Counted from the stretch's first letter, positions 24,444 through 33,097 are shown. The stretch: 41,843 nucleotides of DNA from Pseudomonadota bacterium (GCA_021804565.1 JAJZHK010000024.1:1-41843); one strand, 5' to 3'. Notes: a model not told the origin generated them from the letters alone. Numbers and translations are program-made.

Positions 24444-25451
24444 ATGCGCATAGCGGTTACCGGAGGAGCGGGGTACATCGGTTCACATGTGGCGCTTGCG
24501 CTTTTGCAGGAGGGCCATGAGGTGATCATCATCGACAACCTCAGCAACAGCTCAGCGCTGTCGCTGCAGCGCATCAGCCTGCTGGCAGGTCGCTCAGCGG
24601 TTTTTTATCAGACCGATATCCGTGATAGCGAGGCGTTGCGCCGCATCTTGCGCCAGCACCAGGTCGAGGCCCTGCTGCATTTTGCCGGCCTCAAGTCGGT
24701 GGGCGCGTCGGTCAGTGATCCTTTGTCCTACTACGACAACAATGTCCAGGGCAGCCTCAGGCTGCTCCAGGTCCTGCAGGAGCTGGACCTGCGCCAGCTC
24801 ATTTTCAGCTCATCGGCCACCGTCTATGGTCCCCAGCAGGCCGCTCCCTTCGCCGAAGACGCCGCCTTGGCTCCGAGCAATCCTTACGGCCACAGCAAAC
24901 TCATGGTCGAACAGATGCTGCGCGATCTGTGCGCGGCCGACGCCCGCTGGCGCGTTGCCATCCTGCGTTACTTCAATCCTGCCGGGGCCCATCCCAGCGG
25001 GCTGATCGGCGAAGTACCGCGAGGCATTCCCAACAACCTGATGCCTTATGCTCTCGGCGTGCTCAGCGGACGCTACCCGCAGCTGCGCATTTTCGGCCAG
25101 GATTATCCGACCCCCGACGGCACCGGGGTACGTGACTACATCCATGTCATGGACCTGTCTTCAGGGCATGTGGCGGCGCTCCGGCAGCTGCAGCACCGGG
25201 CCGGCTGCCATGTCTTCAACCTGGGCACCGGGCGCCCCTATTCGGTGCTCGATGTCGTCGACGCTTTCCAGAAGGTCAGTGGCCGCGCCCTCCCCTATGT
25301 GCTGCTGCCGCGCCGTCCCGGTGATGTGGCGGCCAGTTATGCCGACCCCCGCCTGGCCGAGCAGGCCCTGGCCTGGCGCGCCGAGCGCAGCCTGGAAATG
25401 ATGTGTGCGGACGCCTGGAACTTTACCGAGCACAACCCGGACGGCTACTGA
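24444..25451 (+). CDS. galE: UDP-glucose/UDP-GlcNAc 4-epimerase, GalE type, likely PelX-like
   Basis: A 335-residue SDR epimerase. The NAD loop GGAGYIG is at residues 7-13, the catalytic Ser124 in SSSATVYG, and Tyr148-xxx-Lys152. RYFNPAGAHPSG and DYPTPDGTGVRDYIHV are GalE hallmarks. In RRPGDVAASYAD the residue aligned to E. coli Tyr299 is Ser298. A small residue there is known to let epimerases of this family accept N-acetylated sugars. With pelA divergent 166 bp away, it probably supplies UDP-GalNAc for Pel, as PelX does elsewhere. A plain UDP-galactose role is not excluded. The ATG at 24444 is close behind a GGGAAGAAAAA stretch. Confidence 0.93.
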   Translation: MRIAVTGGAGYIGSHVALALLQEGHEVIIIDNLSNSSALSLQRISLLAGRSAVFYQTDIRDSEALRRILRQHQVEALLHFAGLKSVGASVSDPLSYYDNNVQGSLRLLQVLQELDLRQLIFSSSATVYGPQQAAPFAEDAALAPSNPYGHSKLMVEQMLRDLCAADARWRVAILRYFNPAGAHPSGLIGEVPRGIPNNLMPYALGVLSGRYPQLRIFGQDYPTPDGTGVRDYIHVMDLSSGHVAALRQLQHRAGCHVFNLGTGRPYSVLDVVDAFQKVSGRALPYVLLPRRPGDVAASYADPRLAEQALAWRAERSLEMMCADAWNFTEHNPDGY

Positions 25452-25494
25452 AAGCAGTGCTCAGCCTCGGCTCTCTGGCGACAGAGCCTTGCGC

Positions 25495-25500
25495 TATAAT
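25495..25500 (+). promoter_or_regulatory. Perfect -10 hexamer upstream of gmk
   Basis: TATAAT, 37 bases upstream of the gmk start codon, in the 86-bp galE/gmk spacer. The -35 region is poor. A 6-bp inverted repeat GGCTCT/AGAGCC (25469-25488) just before it could be the remains of a galE terminator, but has no T-tract. Confidence 0.45.
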
Positions 25501-25537
25501 CGGTATTCTGTCCGACCCGACCCGCCGAGCCCTACAT

Positions 25538-26158
25538 ATGTCCGGATCACTTTTCATCGTCAGCGCCGCCTCAGGCACCGGCAAAACCTCCCTGGTGCAG
25601 GCTCTGCGCCGCGATCAAGACCGGCTCAGGGTGTCCATCTCGCACACGACCCGGGCGCCCCGGCCTGGCGAAGAAGATGGGGTGCACTACCACTTCACCG
25701 ACCACGCCCGCTTCGAGGCGGCCATCGCCGCCGGCGAGTTTCTCGAACATGCCCGCGTCTTCGGACAGCTCTACGGCACCTCGCGCCGCAGCGTCGAGAC
25801 CTTGCTGGCCGCAGACTTTGACGTCCTGCTCGAGATCGACTGGCAGGGCGCGGCACAGATCAAGCGCCTGTTCGCCGCGTCGGTCGCCATCTTCATCCTG
25901 CCGCCCTCGCTCGACGCCCTCGCCGAGCGCCTGCGCAAGCGCGCCCAGGACAGTGACAGCGTCATCGCCGAGCGTCTGCAACAGGCCCAGGATGATATGC
26001 GCCACTGCCGTGAATTTGACTACATCATCGTCAATGACGACTTCGAGCAGGCCTTGGCCGACCTGCGCGCGGTGACCGCGGCGGCGCGCCTGCGGCAAGC
26101 TTTGCAGTGTCAGCGGCAGGCGTCCTTGCTGCAAAACTTGCTATCCAAGGCCCCCTGA
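25538..26158 (+). CDS. gmk: Guanylate kinase
   Basis: Gmk phosphorylates GMP to GDP. The 206-residue protein starts MSGSLFIVSAASGTGKTSLV with the P-loop at about residues 11-18. SISHTTRAPRPGEEDGVHYHF near residue 38 binds GMP, and LLEIDWQGAAQIK near residue 95 is the third family block. The ATG at 25538 is chosen by homology; the frame is open upstream to 25403 but that part lies in galE. It heads gmk-rpoZ-spoT, the normal arrangement in which guanine nucleotide supply and ppGpp control are linked. Confidence 0.97.
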   Translation: MSGSLFIVSAASGTGKTSLVQALRRDQDRLRVSISHTTRAPRPGEEDGVHYHFTDHARFEAAIAAGEFLEHARVFGQLYGTSRRSVETLLAADFDVLLEIDWQGAAQIKRLFAASVAIFILPPSLDALAERLRKRAQDSDSVIAERLQQAQDDMRHCREFDYIIVNDDFEQALADLRAVTAAARLRQALQCQRQASLLQNLLSKAP

Positions 26159-26166
26159 CGTATGAT
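26138..26166 (+). promoter_or_regulatory. Candidate sigma-70 promoter for rpoZ-spoT
   Basis: TTGCTA (26138-26143) and TATGAT (26161-26166) are separated by exactly 17 bp. It overlaps the last codons of gmk and stands 33 bp before the rpoZ start. It may allow rpoZ-spoT expression apart from gmk. Confidence 0.4.
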
Positions 26167-26198
26167 CAAAAGTCCTATTTTTTATCTGAGGTATGGTC

Positions 26199-26462
26199 AT
26201 GGCGCGGGTAACCGTGGAAGACTGTTTGGAGCGACTCGACAACCGCTTCGAGCTGGTGCTGGTGGCGAGTCGGCGTGCCCGACAATTGTCGACCGGCGGC
26301 AAGGAAGCTCTGCTGCCCTGGGACAATGACAAGCCCACGGTGATGGCTCTGCGGGAAATCGCCGATGGCCTGGTCACCCGTGACGTGCTCTACGAACCCG
26401 AGCACATCCATATCCCGGAAGCGGCGCCTCTGCCTATGCTCGATTTGGGCGAGGTCGGCTGA
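26199..26462 (+). CDS. rpoZ: RNA polymerase omega subunit
   Basis: Omega helps assemble RNA polymerase and forms part of a ppGpp site. The 87-residue protein starts [20 protein letters not shown]; the block [10 protein letters not shown] near residue 27 and [16 protein letters not shown] near residue 45 are diagnostic. The ATG at 26199 has GAGG eight bases upstream; another ATG two codons earlier is too close to it. It is followed 16 bp later by spoT, the usual order. Confidence 0.97.
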   Translation: MARVTVEDCLERLDNRFELVLVASRRARQLSTGGKEALLPWDNDKPTVMALREIADGLVTRDVLYEPEHIHIPEAAPLPMLDLGEVG

Positions 26463-26478
26463 TCGCGGAGCTGCCATC

Positions 26479-28614
26479 ATGACGGCGGGCTTGGCTGCAG
26501 CGTGGCTCACGCAGGGTATCGACGAACTCAGCCATCGCCTCGACAGCTATTTGACGCAAGATCAGGTCGAGGCGGTGCGAGCCGCCTATTTCTACGCAGA
26601 AAAAGCCCATGTCGGTCAGTTTCGCCGCAACGGCGACCCCTACATCACCCATCCGCTGGCGGTCGCCAACATCCTCTGTGACATGCACATGGACCACCAG
26701 AGCATCATGGCCGCCATGCTGCACGACGTCATCGAAGACACCCAGGTCAGCAAGCACGAGATCGAGTCCGCTTTTGGTCATGAGGTCGCCCAGCTGGTCG
26801 ATGGCGTGACCAAGCTGACCCAGGTGCAGTTCGGCTCCAAGGCCGAGGCCAAGGCGGAGAACTTTCGCAAGATGATGCTGGCGATGACCCAGGACATTCG
26901 GGTCATCCTGGTCAAGCTGGCCGACCGTCTGCACAATATGCGCACCCTCGACGTGCTGTCGACGGAAAAACGCAAGCGCATCGCCGACGAGACCCTGGAG
27001 ATCTACGCCCCCATCGCCAACCGTCTGGGCATGAACGAGCTGCGCATGGAGTTTGAGGACCTCGGCTTCGCCGCCCTCTACCCGATGCGCGCTGCGCGTA
27101 TCGGCAAAGCGGTACGTGCCGCGCGTGGTCATCGCAAGGAACTGCTCACCAGCATCAACCAGGCCCTCACCGAACGGCTCGCCGGCGAAGGCATCAACGC
27201 CCGCATCATCGGCCGCGAGAAGCACCTTTTCAGCATCTACACCAAGATGCGGGAAAAGCGCAAATCCTTCTCGGAAATCATGGATGTCTACGGTTTTCGT
27301 ATCGTCACCGACCAGGTCGACACCTGCTATCGCATCCTCGGCCTGGTGCACAATATGTACAAGCCGGTGCCCGGTAAATTCAAGGACTACATCGCCATCC
27401 CCAAAGCCAACGGCTACCAGTCCCTGCACACCGTGCTCATCGGCCAGCGTGGCGTCCCCATCGAGATCCAGATCCGTACCGAGGCCATGGAAGCGATGGC
27501 CAAGAATGGCATCGCCGCGCACTGGCTGTACAAGTCCGAAGGCTTTACCAACACCTCGCAGTCGCGCGCCCATGAGTGGATCAAATCGCTCCTCGAGATC
27601 CAGCGCAACGCCGGCAATTCGATGGAATTCATCGAGCATGTCAAAGTCGATCTGTTCCCCGACGAGGTCTACGTCTTCACCCCCAAAGGTCGCATCCTGA
27701 TCCTGGCGCAGGGCGCGACCCCGGTCGATTTTGCCTACTCGGTGCACTCTGACATCGGCGACACCTGCGTCGCCGCACGTGTCGACAACCGCCTGGCACC
27801 GCTGTCGGTCGCCCTGCAAAGCGGTCAGACCGTCGAAATCGTCACCGCCCCAGGCGCACGCCCCAACCCCGCCTGGCTCAATTTTGTCGTCACCAGCCGT
27901 GCCCGCTCGTGCATACGCCACTTCCTCAAGGATCAGCAATCCTCGGAAGCGATCGATCTCGGCCGCCGCCTGCTCGAACGCGCCCTCAGCAGCCAGGGCA
28001 GCGCCTGGGCCGAGATCAGCCCCGAACGCATCACCATGGTGCTCAAGGAGATGGCCCTCAACGACCTCGAGCAGCTCCTGCGCGACATCGGGCTCGGCAA
28101 CCGCATCGCCCCCCTGGTGGCGATGCGCCTCACCGATGCGCAGGAGGCGCGCCCCGTTCCAGGCGGGCGACGTATCGCCATACGCGGCACCGAGGGCATG
28201 GTGGTGACCTATGCGCGCTGCTGCCGGCCCCTGCCCGGCGATGAAATCATCGGCCATATGAGCTCGGGCAAGGGTCTGGTGGTGCATCGTGACAACTGCG
28301 GCAATATCGCGGCCGAGCTGCGTGAAAATCCGGAAAAATGCATCGCCCTGGCCTGGGCGGATGCGGTCGAGCGCGAGTTTCAGGTGGATCTGCGCATCGA
28401 TATCGAAAATCAGCGTGGCCTGATGGCCGTGCTCGCCACCCAGGTGACCGAGGCCGACGCCAGCATAGAGTCGCTCTCCCTGCATGAACGAGACGCCCGC
28501 CAGGCCATCGTCCTGATGAGCATCAATGTCAAAAACCGCGTCCACCTGGCGCGTGTGCTGCGCCGTATCCGTCATCTGCCCGCCGTCGGCAAAGTCGCTC
28601 GCGTACGCGCCTGA
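26479..28614 (+). CDS. spoT: Bifunctional (p)ppGpp synthetase/hydrolase SpoT
   Basis: A 711-residue RelA/SpoT homologue controlling the stringent response. The hydrolase domain (about 25-190) has the His82-Asp83 pair in LHDVIEDT and VKLADRLHNMRTL near 153. The synthetase domain (about 245-360) has YGFRIVTDQVDTCYRILG, KFKDYIAIPKANGYQSLHT and EIQIRTEAMEAMAKNGIAAH. A TGS domain (about 395-455) has VYVFTPKGRILILAQG. The C-terminal part has CCRPLPGDEIIGH and an ACT domain near 640-711. The ATG at 26479 follows GGAG by 8 bp. Both HD and synthetase cores look intact, so it is likely bifunctional. Confidence 0.97.
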   Translation: MTAGLAAAWLTQGIDELSHRLDSYLTQDQVEAVRAAYFYAEKAHVGQFRRNGDPYITHPLAVANILCDMHMDHQSIMAAMLHDVIEDTQVSKHEIESAFGHEVAQLVDGVTKLTQVQFGSKAEAKAENFRKMMLAMTQDIRVILVKLADRLHNMRTLDVLSTEKRKRIADETLEIYAPIANRLGMNELRMEFEDLGFAALYPMRAARIGKAVRAARGHRKELLTSINQALTERLAGEGINARIIGREKHLFSIYTKMREKRKSFSEIMDVYGFRIVTDQVDTCYRILGLVHNMYKPVPGKFKDYIAIPKANGYQSLHTVLIGQRGVPIEIQIRTEAMEAMAKNGIAAHWLYKSEGFTNTSQSRAHEWIKSLLEIQRNAGNSMEFIEHVKVDLFPDEVYVFTPKGRILILAQGATPVDFAYSVHSDIGDTCVAARVDNRLAPLSVALQSGQTVEIVTAPGARPNPAWLNFVVTSRARSCIRHFLKDQQSSEAIDLGRRLLERALSSQGSAWAEISPERITMVLKEMALNDLEQLLRDIGLGNRIAPLVAMRLTDAQEARPVPGGRRIAIRGTEGMVVTYARCCRPLPGDEIIGHMSSGKGLVVHRDNCGNIAAELRENPEKCIALAWADAVEREFQVDLRIDIENQRGLMAVLATQVTEADASIESLSLHERDARQAIVLMSINVKNRVHLARVLRRIRHLPAVGKVARVRA

Positions 28615-28676
28615 AAGCCTGCCCAGCCGGCAGCGCCTGTGTTATCTTGCGCAGATCTCGCTGACAGGAGCTGTTC

Positions 28677-29069
28677 ATGAGCCGCCGCCACATCATCCAT
28701 ACCGACCAAGCCCCCGCCGCCATAGGCAGCTATTCGCAAGCGGTACGGGTTGCCGATACCGTCTATCTGTCCGGCCAGATCGGTCTGCAGGTACCGAGCA
28801 TGGCGATGGCGACGGGCATTGAGGCGCAGATACGGCAGGTGTTTGCCAATTTGAGCGCCGTCTGTACGGCCGCCGGTGGCCGCCTTGAGGATATCGTCAA
28901 GCTCAACGTCTACCTCGTCGACCTGGCTGACTTCGCCCTGGTCAACCAGATCATGGCTGAACTCATGCAGCAGCCCTTCCCGGCGCGCGCCGCGATCGGT
29001 GTCGCGGCCTTGCCACGCCAGGCACGGGTTGAGATGGATGCGGTGATGGTGCTCGATACAGCCGCCTGA
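28677..29069 (+). CDS. ridA: RidA family enamine/imine deaminase
   Basis: RidA hydrolyses reactive 2-aminoacrylate-type enamines released by PLP enzymes. The 130-residue length fits. IGSYSQAVRVADTVYLSGQIG near residue 16, VFANLSAVCTAAGG near residue 54 and the arginine block FPARAAIGVAALPRQARVEMDAV (catalytic Arg near residue 104) are present. It starts with ATG behind an AGGAG site. The position after spoT is conserved in Pseudomonas. Confidence 0.97.
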   Translation: MSRRHIIHTDQAPAAIGSYSQAVRVADTVYLSGQIGLQVPSMAMATGIEAQIRQVFANLSAVCTAAGGRLEDIVKLNVYLVDLADFALVNQIMAELMQQPFPARAAIGVAALPRQARVEMDAVMVLDTAA

Positions 29070-29087
29070 CACGGCGGCCGTTCGGCC

Positions 29088-29687
29088 TCAGTTGCTGCTC
29101 GTGTTGTCCGCGGGGTTCAGGCTGGTCGCAACCTGGCTGGGTACCGGCGCCGGCAAAGCGCCCAGGGCACGCTGCGCCTCACCGCTGCCCTGTTCGGCGG
29201 CCAGCTGGTACCAGTGCCGAGAAAGGTCGGGGTCAGCGAGCACGCCATCGCCCTGCTGGTAGATCTGCGCCAGCTGCAGCTGGGCAGCGACGACGTTCTG
29301 GTGTGCCGCTTTTTGCAGCCAGAGCACGCGCATATTGGCGTTGGCATGGATACGACCGCCACCCGTCTTGTACCAATCGGCGAGAGCCATCTCCGCCGGA
29401 CTGTAGTTCTCGGTGGCCGCCGCCTTGATCAGACGAAAAGCATTGTCCTCGTTGCGCGCCAGGCCCCCCAGACCCTGCCGGTACAGCTGACCCAGGTAGA
29501 AATAGGCTTCCGGATCATCGTGGGTGGCTGCATCCATCAGATTATTGGCGGCTGCCTCGTAATCACCGCGCTGGTAGGCAGCGATGCCTTCATCGTGCGA
29601 GCTGCCAAACAGTCCCGCCCAAACCGGCAGACTGACAGCGGCAGAAAAGAGGAAAGCCCATGACTTTCTCAGGATACTTGTTGTCAT
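29088..29687 (-). CDS. Exported Sel1-repeat (TPR-like) protein
   Basis: A 199-residue protein with a signal peptide (hydrophobic residues about 9-24, cleavage after VWA). Four Sel1/TPR-like repeats follow, for example DPEAYFYLGQLYRQGLGGLA, SPAEMALADWYKTGGGRI, VVAAQLQLAQIYQQGDGVLA and GEAQRALGAL. Such repeats bind partner proteins; no enzymatic motif is seen. It is convergent with ridA with an 18-bp gap that contains a small GGCCG/CGGCC hairpin. A periplasmic scaffold role is inference. Confidence 0.8.
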   Translation of the reverse strand: MTTSILRKSWAFLFSAAVSLPVWAGLFGSSHDEGIAAYQRGDYEAAANNLMDAATHDDPEAYFYLGQLYRQGLGGLARNEDNAFRLIKAAATENYSPAEMALADWYKTGGGRIHANANMRVLWLQKAAHQNVVAAQLQLAQIYQQGDGVLADPDLSRHWYQLAAEQGSGEAQRALGALPAPVPSQVATSLNPADNTSSN

Positions 29688-29950
29688 ACTTGTACGATCC
29701 CCGCGAACTCTATCGACGCTTGCGCGTTCTATCCACCAAGTTGCACGAGCTTCCTGCTCACAGCGCCAGGCTTGTTAACGATCCTTGCCGTGATTGATGT
29801 GCACACGTGTACACTCTTTAGGGCAAAAAATCACCGAAAGGTGTTCTCGCGATTATAAGATGGATTTTTGACGCTCACAAGTACCGCTGGTCGCCATCCT
29901 GACGACATCCGTCGCCTGCGCTTGTGGCGCCTTGCCTCCCCCGCTGACGC
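29688..29950. other. Intergenic region upstream of the Sel1 gene with a 16-base near-palindrome
   Basis: No gene is visible. GTGCACACGTGTACAC at 29799-29814 is a palindrome at 14 of 16 positions with a perfect ACACGTGT core. A short CACC-GAAA-GGTG hairpin follows at 29832-29843, next to an A-run that reads as a T-run on the minus strand. The near-palindrome lies about 110 bp upstream of the Sel1 gene and 300 bp upstream of oxyR. It is an operator candidate for an unidentified factor. Confidence 0.4.
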
Positions 29951-29991
29951 TTGAATCGCAGCAATAACTGACTATAATAACAGTGGTCAGT
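29951..29991 (+). promoter_or_regulatory. Promoter and operator-like repeat upstream of oxyR
   Basis: TTGAAT (29951-29956) and a perfect TATAAT (29973-29978) are 16 bp apart, a good sigma-70 promoter that gives a leader of about 115 bases. The -10 box is flanked by the inverted repeat ACTGAC (29967-29972) and GTCAGT (29986-29991), so a bound protein would cover the -10 region. Autoregulation is common for LysR-type genes, but this repeat is not a standard OxyR site. Confidence 0.5.
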
Positions 29992-30102
29992 GACTCCATC
30001 GGCCCTGACGCTGGATGCTCAGGCTCCCGTGTCGCACAGCGACAGTCATCGACGGCCGCAGGGCGGCATGGCAAGCTTGCACGACTGCCGAGGATGAGTA
30101 TC

Positions 30103-31008
30103 GTGACCCTGACCGAACTGCGTTACTTCGTGACCCTGGCGCATCTGCGCCATTTTGGCCGCAGCGCTCAAGCCTGCCACGTCAGCCAGCCCACCCTCTC
30201 GCAGGCCCTGCGCAAACTCGAGGCCGACTGGGGGGTGTGCCTGTTCGAACGCCTGCGCCAGGATGTCCGCCTGACCGCTGCCGGCGAGCGCCTCCTGCCG
30301 CAGGCACAGCGCGTCCTCGATGAGACCGAGCGGCTGCAGGCCCTGATCAAAGGGCACGATGAAACGGAACTGCCGCTGCGCTTGGGCTGCATCTTCACCG
30401 TCGCCCCCTATCTGCTGCCCCAGCTGGTCGAAAGCCTGCGTCGACAGCCGCCGCCACTGCGCCTGCTCATCGAAGAGAACTACACCCACCTGCTCCTCGA
30501 ACGCCTGCAGCTCGGCGAGCTGGATGCCATTCTCATCGCCGACGCCGGGGATCTGCCCGGCCTGCGCACCCACGTCCTCTACCAGGAAGACTTCTTCGCC
30601 CTGCTGCCGGCCTCGCACCCGGCGGCCGGCCGGGATGACCTGCACCCTGGCGAGATCGCCGAAGAGGACGTGCTGCTGCTCGGCGAAGGCCACTGCCTGC
30701 GCGACCAGGTGCTGATCAGCTGCCCTTCCTGGCAAGAGGCTGCACAGACGAGCGCCCTGCCCAGCGGCAGCTCCTTGCAGACCATCAGCCATATGGTCGC
30801 CCTGGGCATGGGTGTCAGCGTCGCCCCCGCCAGCGCCCTGCCCAGCTTGCTGGCGAGCTCGGCGGCACTGGTCGCCCGTCCACTGCGGCCCGGCGGCAGT
30901 CGCCGCATAGCCCTGGTCCACCGCGACAAACCCGGACGGCCGGCCGCTCTGCGGCTGCTTCTGCAGGCCCTGCAAAGCCTGCATCTGGCCGGAACGCGCA
31001 GCGTATGA
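30103..31008 (+). CDS. oxyR: Peroxide-sensing LysR-type regulator OxyR
   Basis: OxyR senses hydrogen peroxide through a disulfide and activates antioxidant genes. The 301-residue protein has the winged helix at residues 1-60 (HVSQPTLSQALRKLE) and the sensor cysteines Cys198 (GEGHCLRDQV) and Cys207 (ISCPSW), nearly the same positions as Cys199/Cys208 of E. coli. I chose the GTG at 30103: it yields the conserved start MTLTELRYF and has GAGGA eight bases upstream. The ATG at 30094 lies inside that ribosome site. The stop overlaps recG by ATGA, as in Pseudomonas. Confidence 0.93.
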   Translation: MTLTELRYFVTLAHLRHFGRSAQACHVSQPTLSQALRKLEADWGVCLFERLRQDVRLTAAGERLLPQAQRVLDETERLQALIKGHDETELPLRLGCIFTVAPYLLPQLVESLRRQPPPLRLLIEENYTHLLLERLQLGELDAILIADAGDLPGLRTHVLYQEDFFALLPASHPAAGRDDLHPGEIAEEDVLLLGEGHCLRDQVLISCPSWQEAAQTSALPSGSSLQTISHMVALGMGVSVAPASALPSLLASSAALVARPLRPGGSRRIALVHRDKPGRPAALRLLLQALQSLHLAGTRSV

Positions 31009-33035
31009 GCGATCTGCTCAGCCTCAGCCGGCAGGCCGTGGCCGATCTGCGCGGTGTCGGCCCGGCCCTGGCCGCCCGCCTCGCGCAACTGCAGATCTAC
31101 AGCATCGCCGATCTGCTCCTGCACCTGCCACGCAGCTATGAAGACCGCCGTAGCGTGCGCCCTATCGTCAGTCTGCGCGCCGGGGAGCTGGCCCTGGTCG
31201 AGGGGGAGGTCCTCAGCCAACGCCAGCTCAGCGGCCGCCGCGGCGGCATGGAGCTGATCCTGCGCGACGAGGGCGGCCAGCTGCGTCTGCGTTTTTTTCA
31301 TCTGCGCCCCTCCCCCTGGAACGCACCCGGCAGCCGCCTGCGCGTCTATGGCGAGGTGCGTGCCGGCAGCGCCCTGGAGATGCTCCATCCAGAGATCGAC
31401 AAAGCCGAGAGCGCACTGGGACTGCGCCCCATCTACCCGCTGGTCGAAGGCCTGCGCCAGGACAGCCTGCGCCGCCTGATGGCGCAAGCGCTGCTCCGTC
31501 TCGACGAGGACGACAGCCACCGGCTGGACGGCTGGTCACGCTCGGCGGCGCTGCGCTACCTGCACCAGCCGGACGCTGACGCCGACCTGGCGCTGTTGCT
31601 CCAGGCGCGTCATCCGGCCCAGCTGCGCCTGATCGTCGAAGAGCTGGCGGCCCAGCAGATCAGCCTGTTGCAGCACAAGCAGCAGATGCAGCAACGCCCG
31701 GCCTGGCGGCTGCAAGGGGATCAGCGCCTCGAGCAGGCCCTGCAGGAACAGATGGGCTTTGTCCTGACCGCCGCCCAGCGGCGCGTCATCGGCGAGATCA
31801 TGCACGATCTCGGTCGCGGTCAGGCCCTGCAGCGACTGGTGCAGGGTGACGTCGGCTGCGGCAAGACCGCCGTCGCTGCCTGTGTCTGCGCGCAAGCCTT
31901 GCAGGCCGGCTGGCAGGTGGCCTTGATGGCGCCGACCGATCTGCTCGCCGAGCAGCTCTACCAGAAGCTCTCGGCCTGGCTGAGTCCACTGGGTTATACG
32001 CCGGCCTTCCTGTCCGGCCGCACCCCGGCGCGGGCGCGCAAGACCCTGCTCGCCGAACTGGCCGACGGCTCGCGGGGCCTGGTGGTCGGCACGCATGCGC
32101 TGTTCCAGGCCGACCTGACTTTCGCCCGCCTGGGGCTGGTCATCATCGACGAACAACACCGTTTCGGCGTCAGCCAGCGTCTGGCGCTGCGCGACAAAGC
32201 CCCGGCGGCCTACGAGGCGCATCTGCTGGTCATGACCGCCACCCCCATACCACGTACCCTGGCCATGAGCTGCTACGGCGACCTCGACTGCAGCGTCATC
32301 GACGAACTGCCCCCCGGACGCCGGCCCATCACCACCGTGGTGATGAGCCAGAACCGTCGCCCAGAGCTGATGCAAAGGCTGCGTGCCAACTGTCAGCAGG
32401 GCCGTCAGGCCTACTGGGTGTGCACCCTGATCGAGGCCTCCGAAGCGCTGCAGGCACAGGCGGCCGAGGACTGTCACGCCGAGCTCTGTGCCGCCTTGCC
32501 GGAGCTGCGCATCGGGCTCGTCCATGGACGCCAAAGCGGTGAGACCAAGACCTCCGTCATGCAGGCCTTTGCCGCAGCCGAGCTCGACCTGCTGGTGGCG
32601 ACGACGGTGATCGAAGTCGGGGTCGACGTCGCCAACGCCACCTTGATGATCATCGAAAATCCCGAGCGCCTCGGCCTGGCCCAGCTCCACCAGTTGCGGG
32701 GCCGCGTCGGGCGCGGCCGGCAAGACAGCTACTGCGTGCTGCTCTACGGCGATCCTATCGGCGCCCGCGGCCGTCAACGCCTGGCGCTGCTGCGACAGAG
32801 CCAGGATGGGTTTTTTCTCGCTGAACAAGACCTTTTGCTGCGCGGGCCCGGGGAGTTTTTTGGCACCCGGCAGGCCGGCCTGGTGCAGCTGCGCCTGGCC
32901 GATCTGCAGCGCGACGCCGAGCTCATGAGCGCCGCCCAGCACCTGGCGACGCAATGGCTCAGGGCCGCTGGCCCTCAGCTCGAGGCGTGCCGGCTGCTCT
33001 GGCAGGGAGAGCGCAGCCGCTACGCCCGCGCCTGA
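31005..33035 (+). CDS. recG: ATP-dependent DNA helicase RecG
   Basis: RecG remodels stalled forks and branched DNA. The 676-residue protein has an N-terminal wedge/OB domain (about 10-150; LRGVGPALAARLAQL, HLPRSYEDRR). Helicase motif I is GDVGCGKTAVA near residue 281, motif II DEQHRFG near 382, motif III TATPIPRTLA near 412, and motif VI QLRGRVGRGRQDSYC near 565. Start overlaps the oxyR stop. Length is a little short of E. coli RecG (693) but all motifs are present. Confidence 0.98.
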   Translation: MSDLLSLSRQAVADLRGVGPALAARLAQLQIYSIADLLLHLPRSYEDRRSVRPIVSLRAGELALVEGEVLSQRQLSGRRGGMELILRDEGGQLRLRFFHLRPSPWNAPGSRLRVYGEVRAGSALEMLHPEIDKAESALGLRPIYPLVEGLRQDSLRRLMAQALLRLDEDDSHRLDGWSRSAALRYLHQPDADADLALLLQARHPAQLRLIVEELAAQQISLLQHKQQMQQRPAWRLQGDQRLEQALQEQMGFVLTAAQRRVIGEIMHDLGRGQALQRLVQGDVGCGKTAVAACVCAQALQAGWQVALMAPTDLLAEQLYQKLSAWLSPLGYTPAFLSGRTPARARKTLLAELADGSRGLVVGTHALFQADLTFARLGLVIIDEQHRFGVSQRLALRDKAPAAYEAHLLVMTATPIPRTLAMSCYGDLDCSVIDELPPGRRPITTVVMSQNRRPELMQRLRANCQQGRQAYWVCTLIEASEALQAQAAEDCHAELCAALPELRIGLVHGRQSGETKTSVMQAFAAAELDLLVATTVIEVGVDVANATLMIIENPERLGLAQLHQLRGRVGRGRQDSYCVLLYGDPIGARGRQRLALLRQSQDGFFLAEQDLLLRGPGEFFGTRQAGLVQLRLADLQRDAELMSAAQHLATQWLRAAGPQLEACRLLWQGERSRYARA

Positions 33036-33097
33036 GCTTATCGATTGCCTCGCTTATCGGTCTTTTTTCACTATACTGCTGGGCATAGTGGAGGACC

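Noticed and set aside
26434-28575. Very long open frame (713 residues) on the minus strand
   Set aside because: It lies entirely antisense to spoT, whose domains are fully recognisable. Its composition (many His, Asp and Gly) is that of a high-GC shadow frame.
31536-32954. Long minus-strand open frame (472 residues)
   Set aside because: Antisense shadow of recG; no family resemblance and no ribosome site.
33037-33068. Possible recG terminator (repeated GCTTATCG and a T-run)
   Set aside because: The repeats are direct, not inverted, and I could form no stable stem before the T-run.
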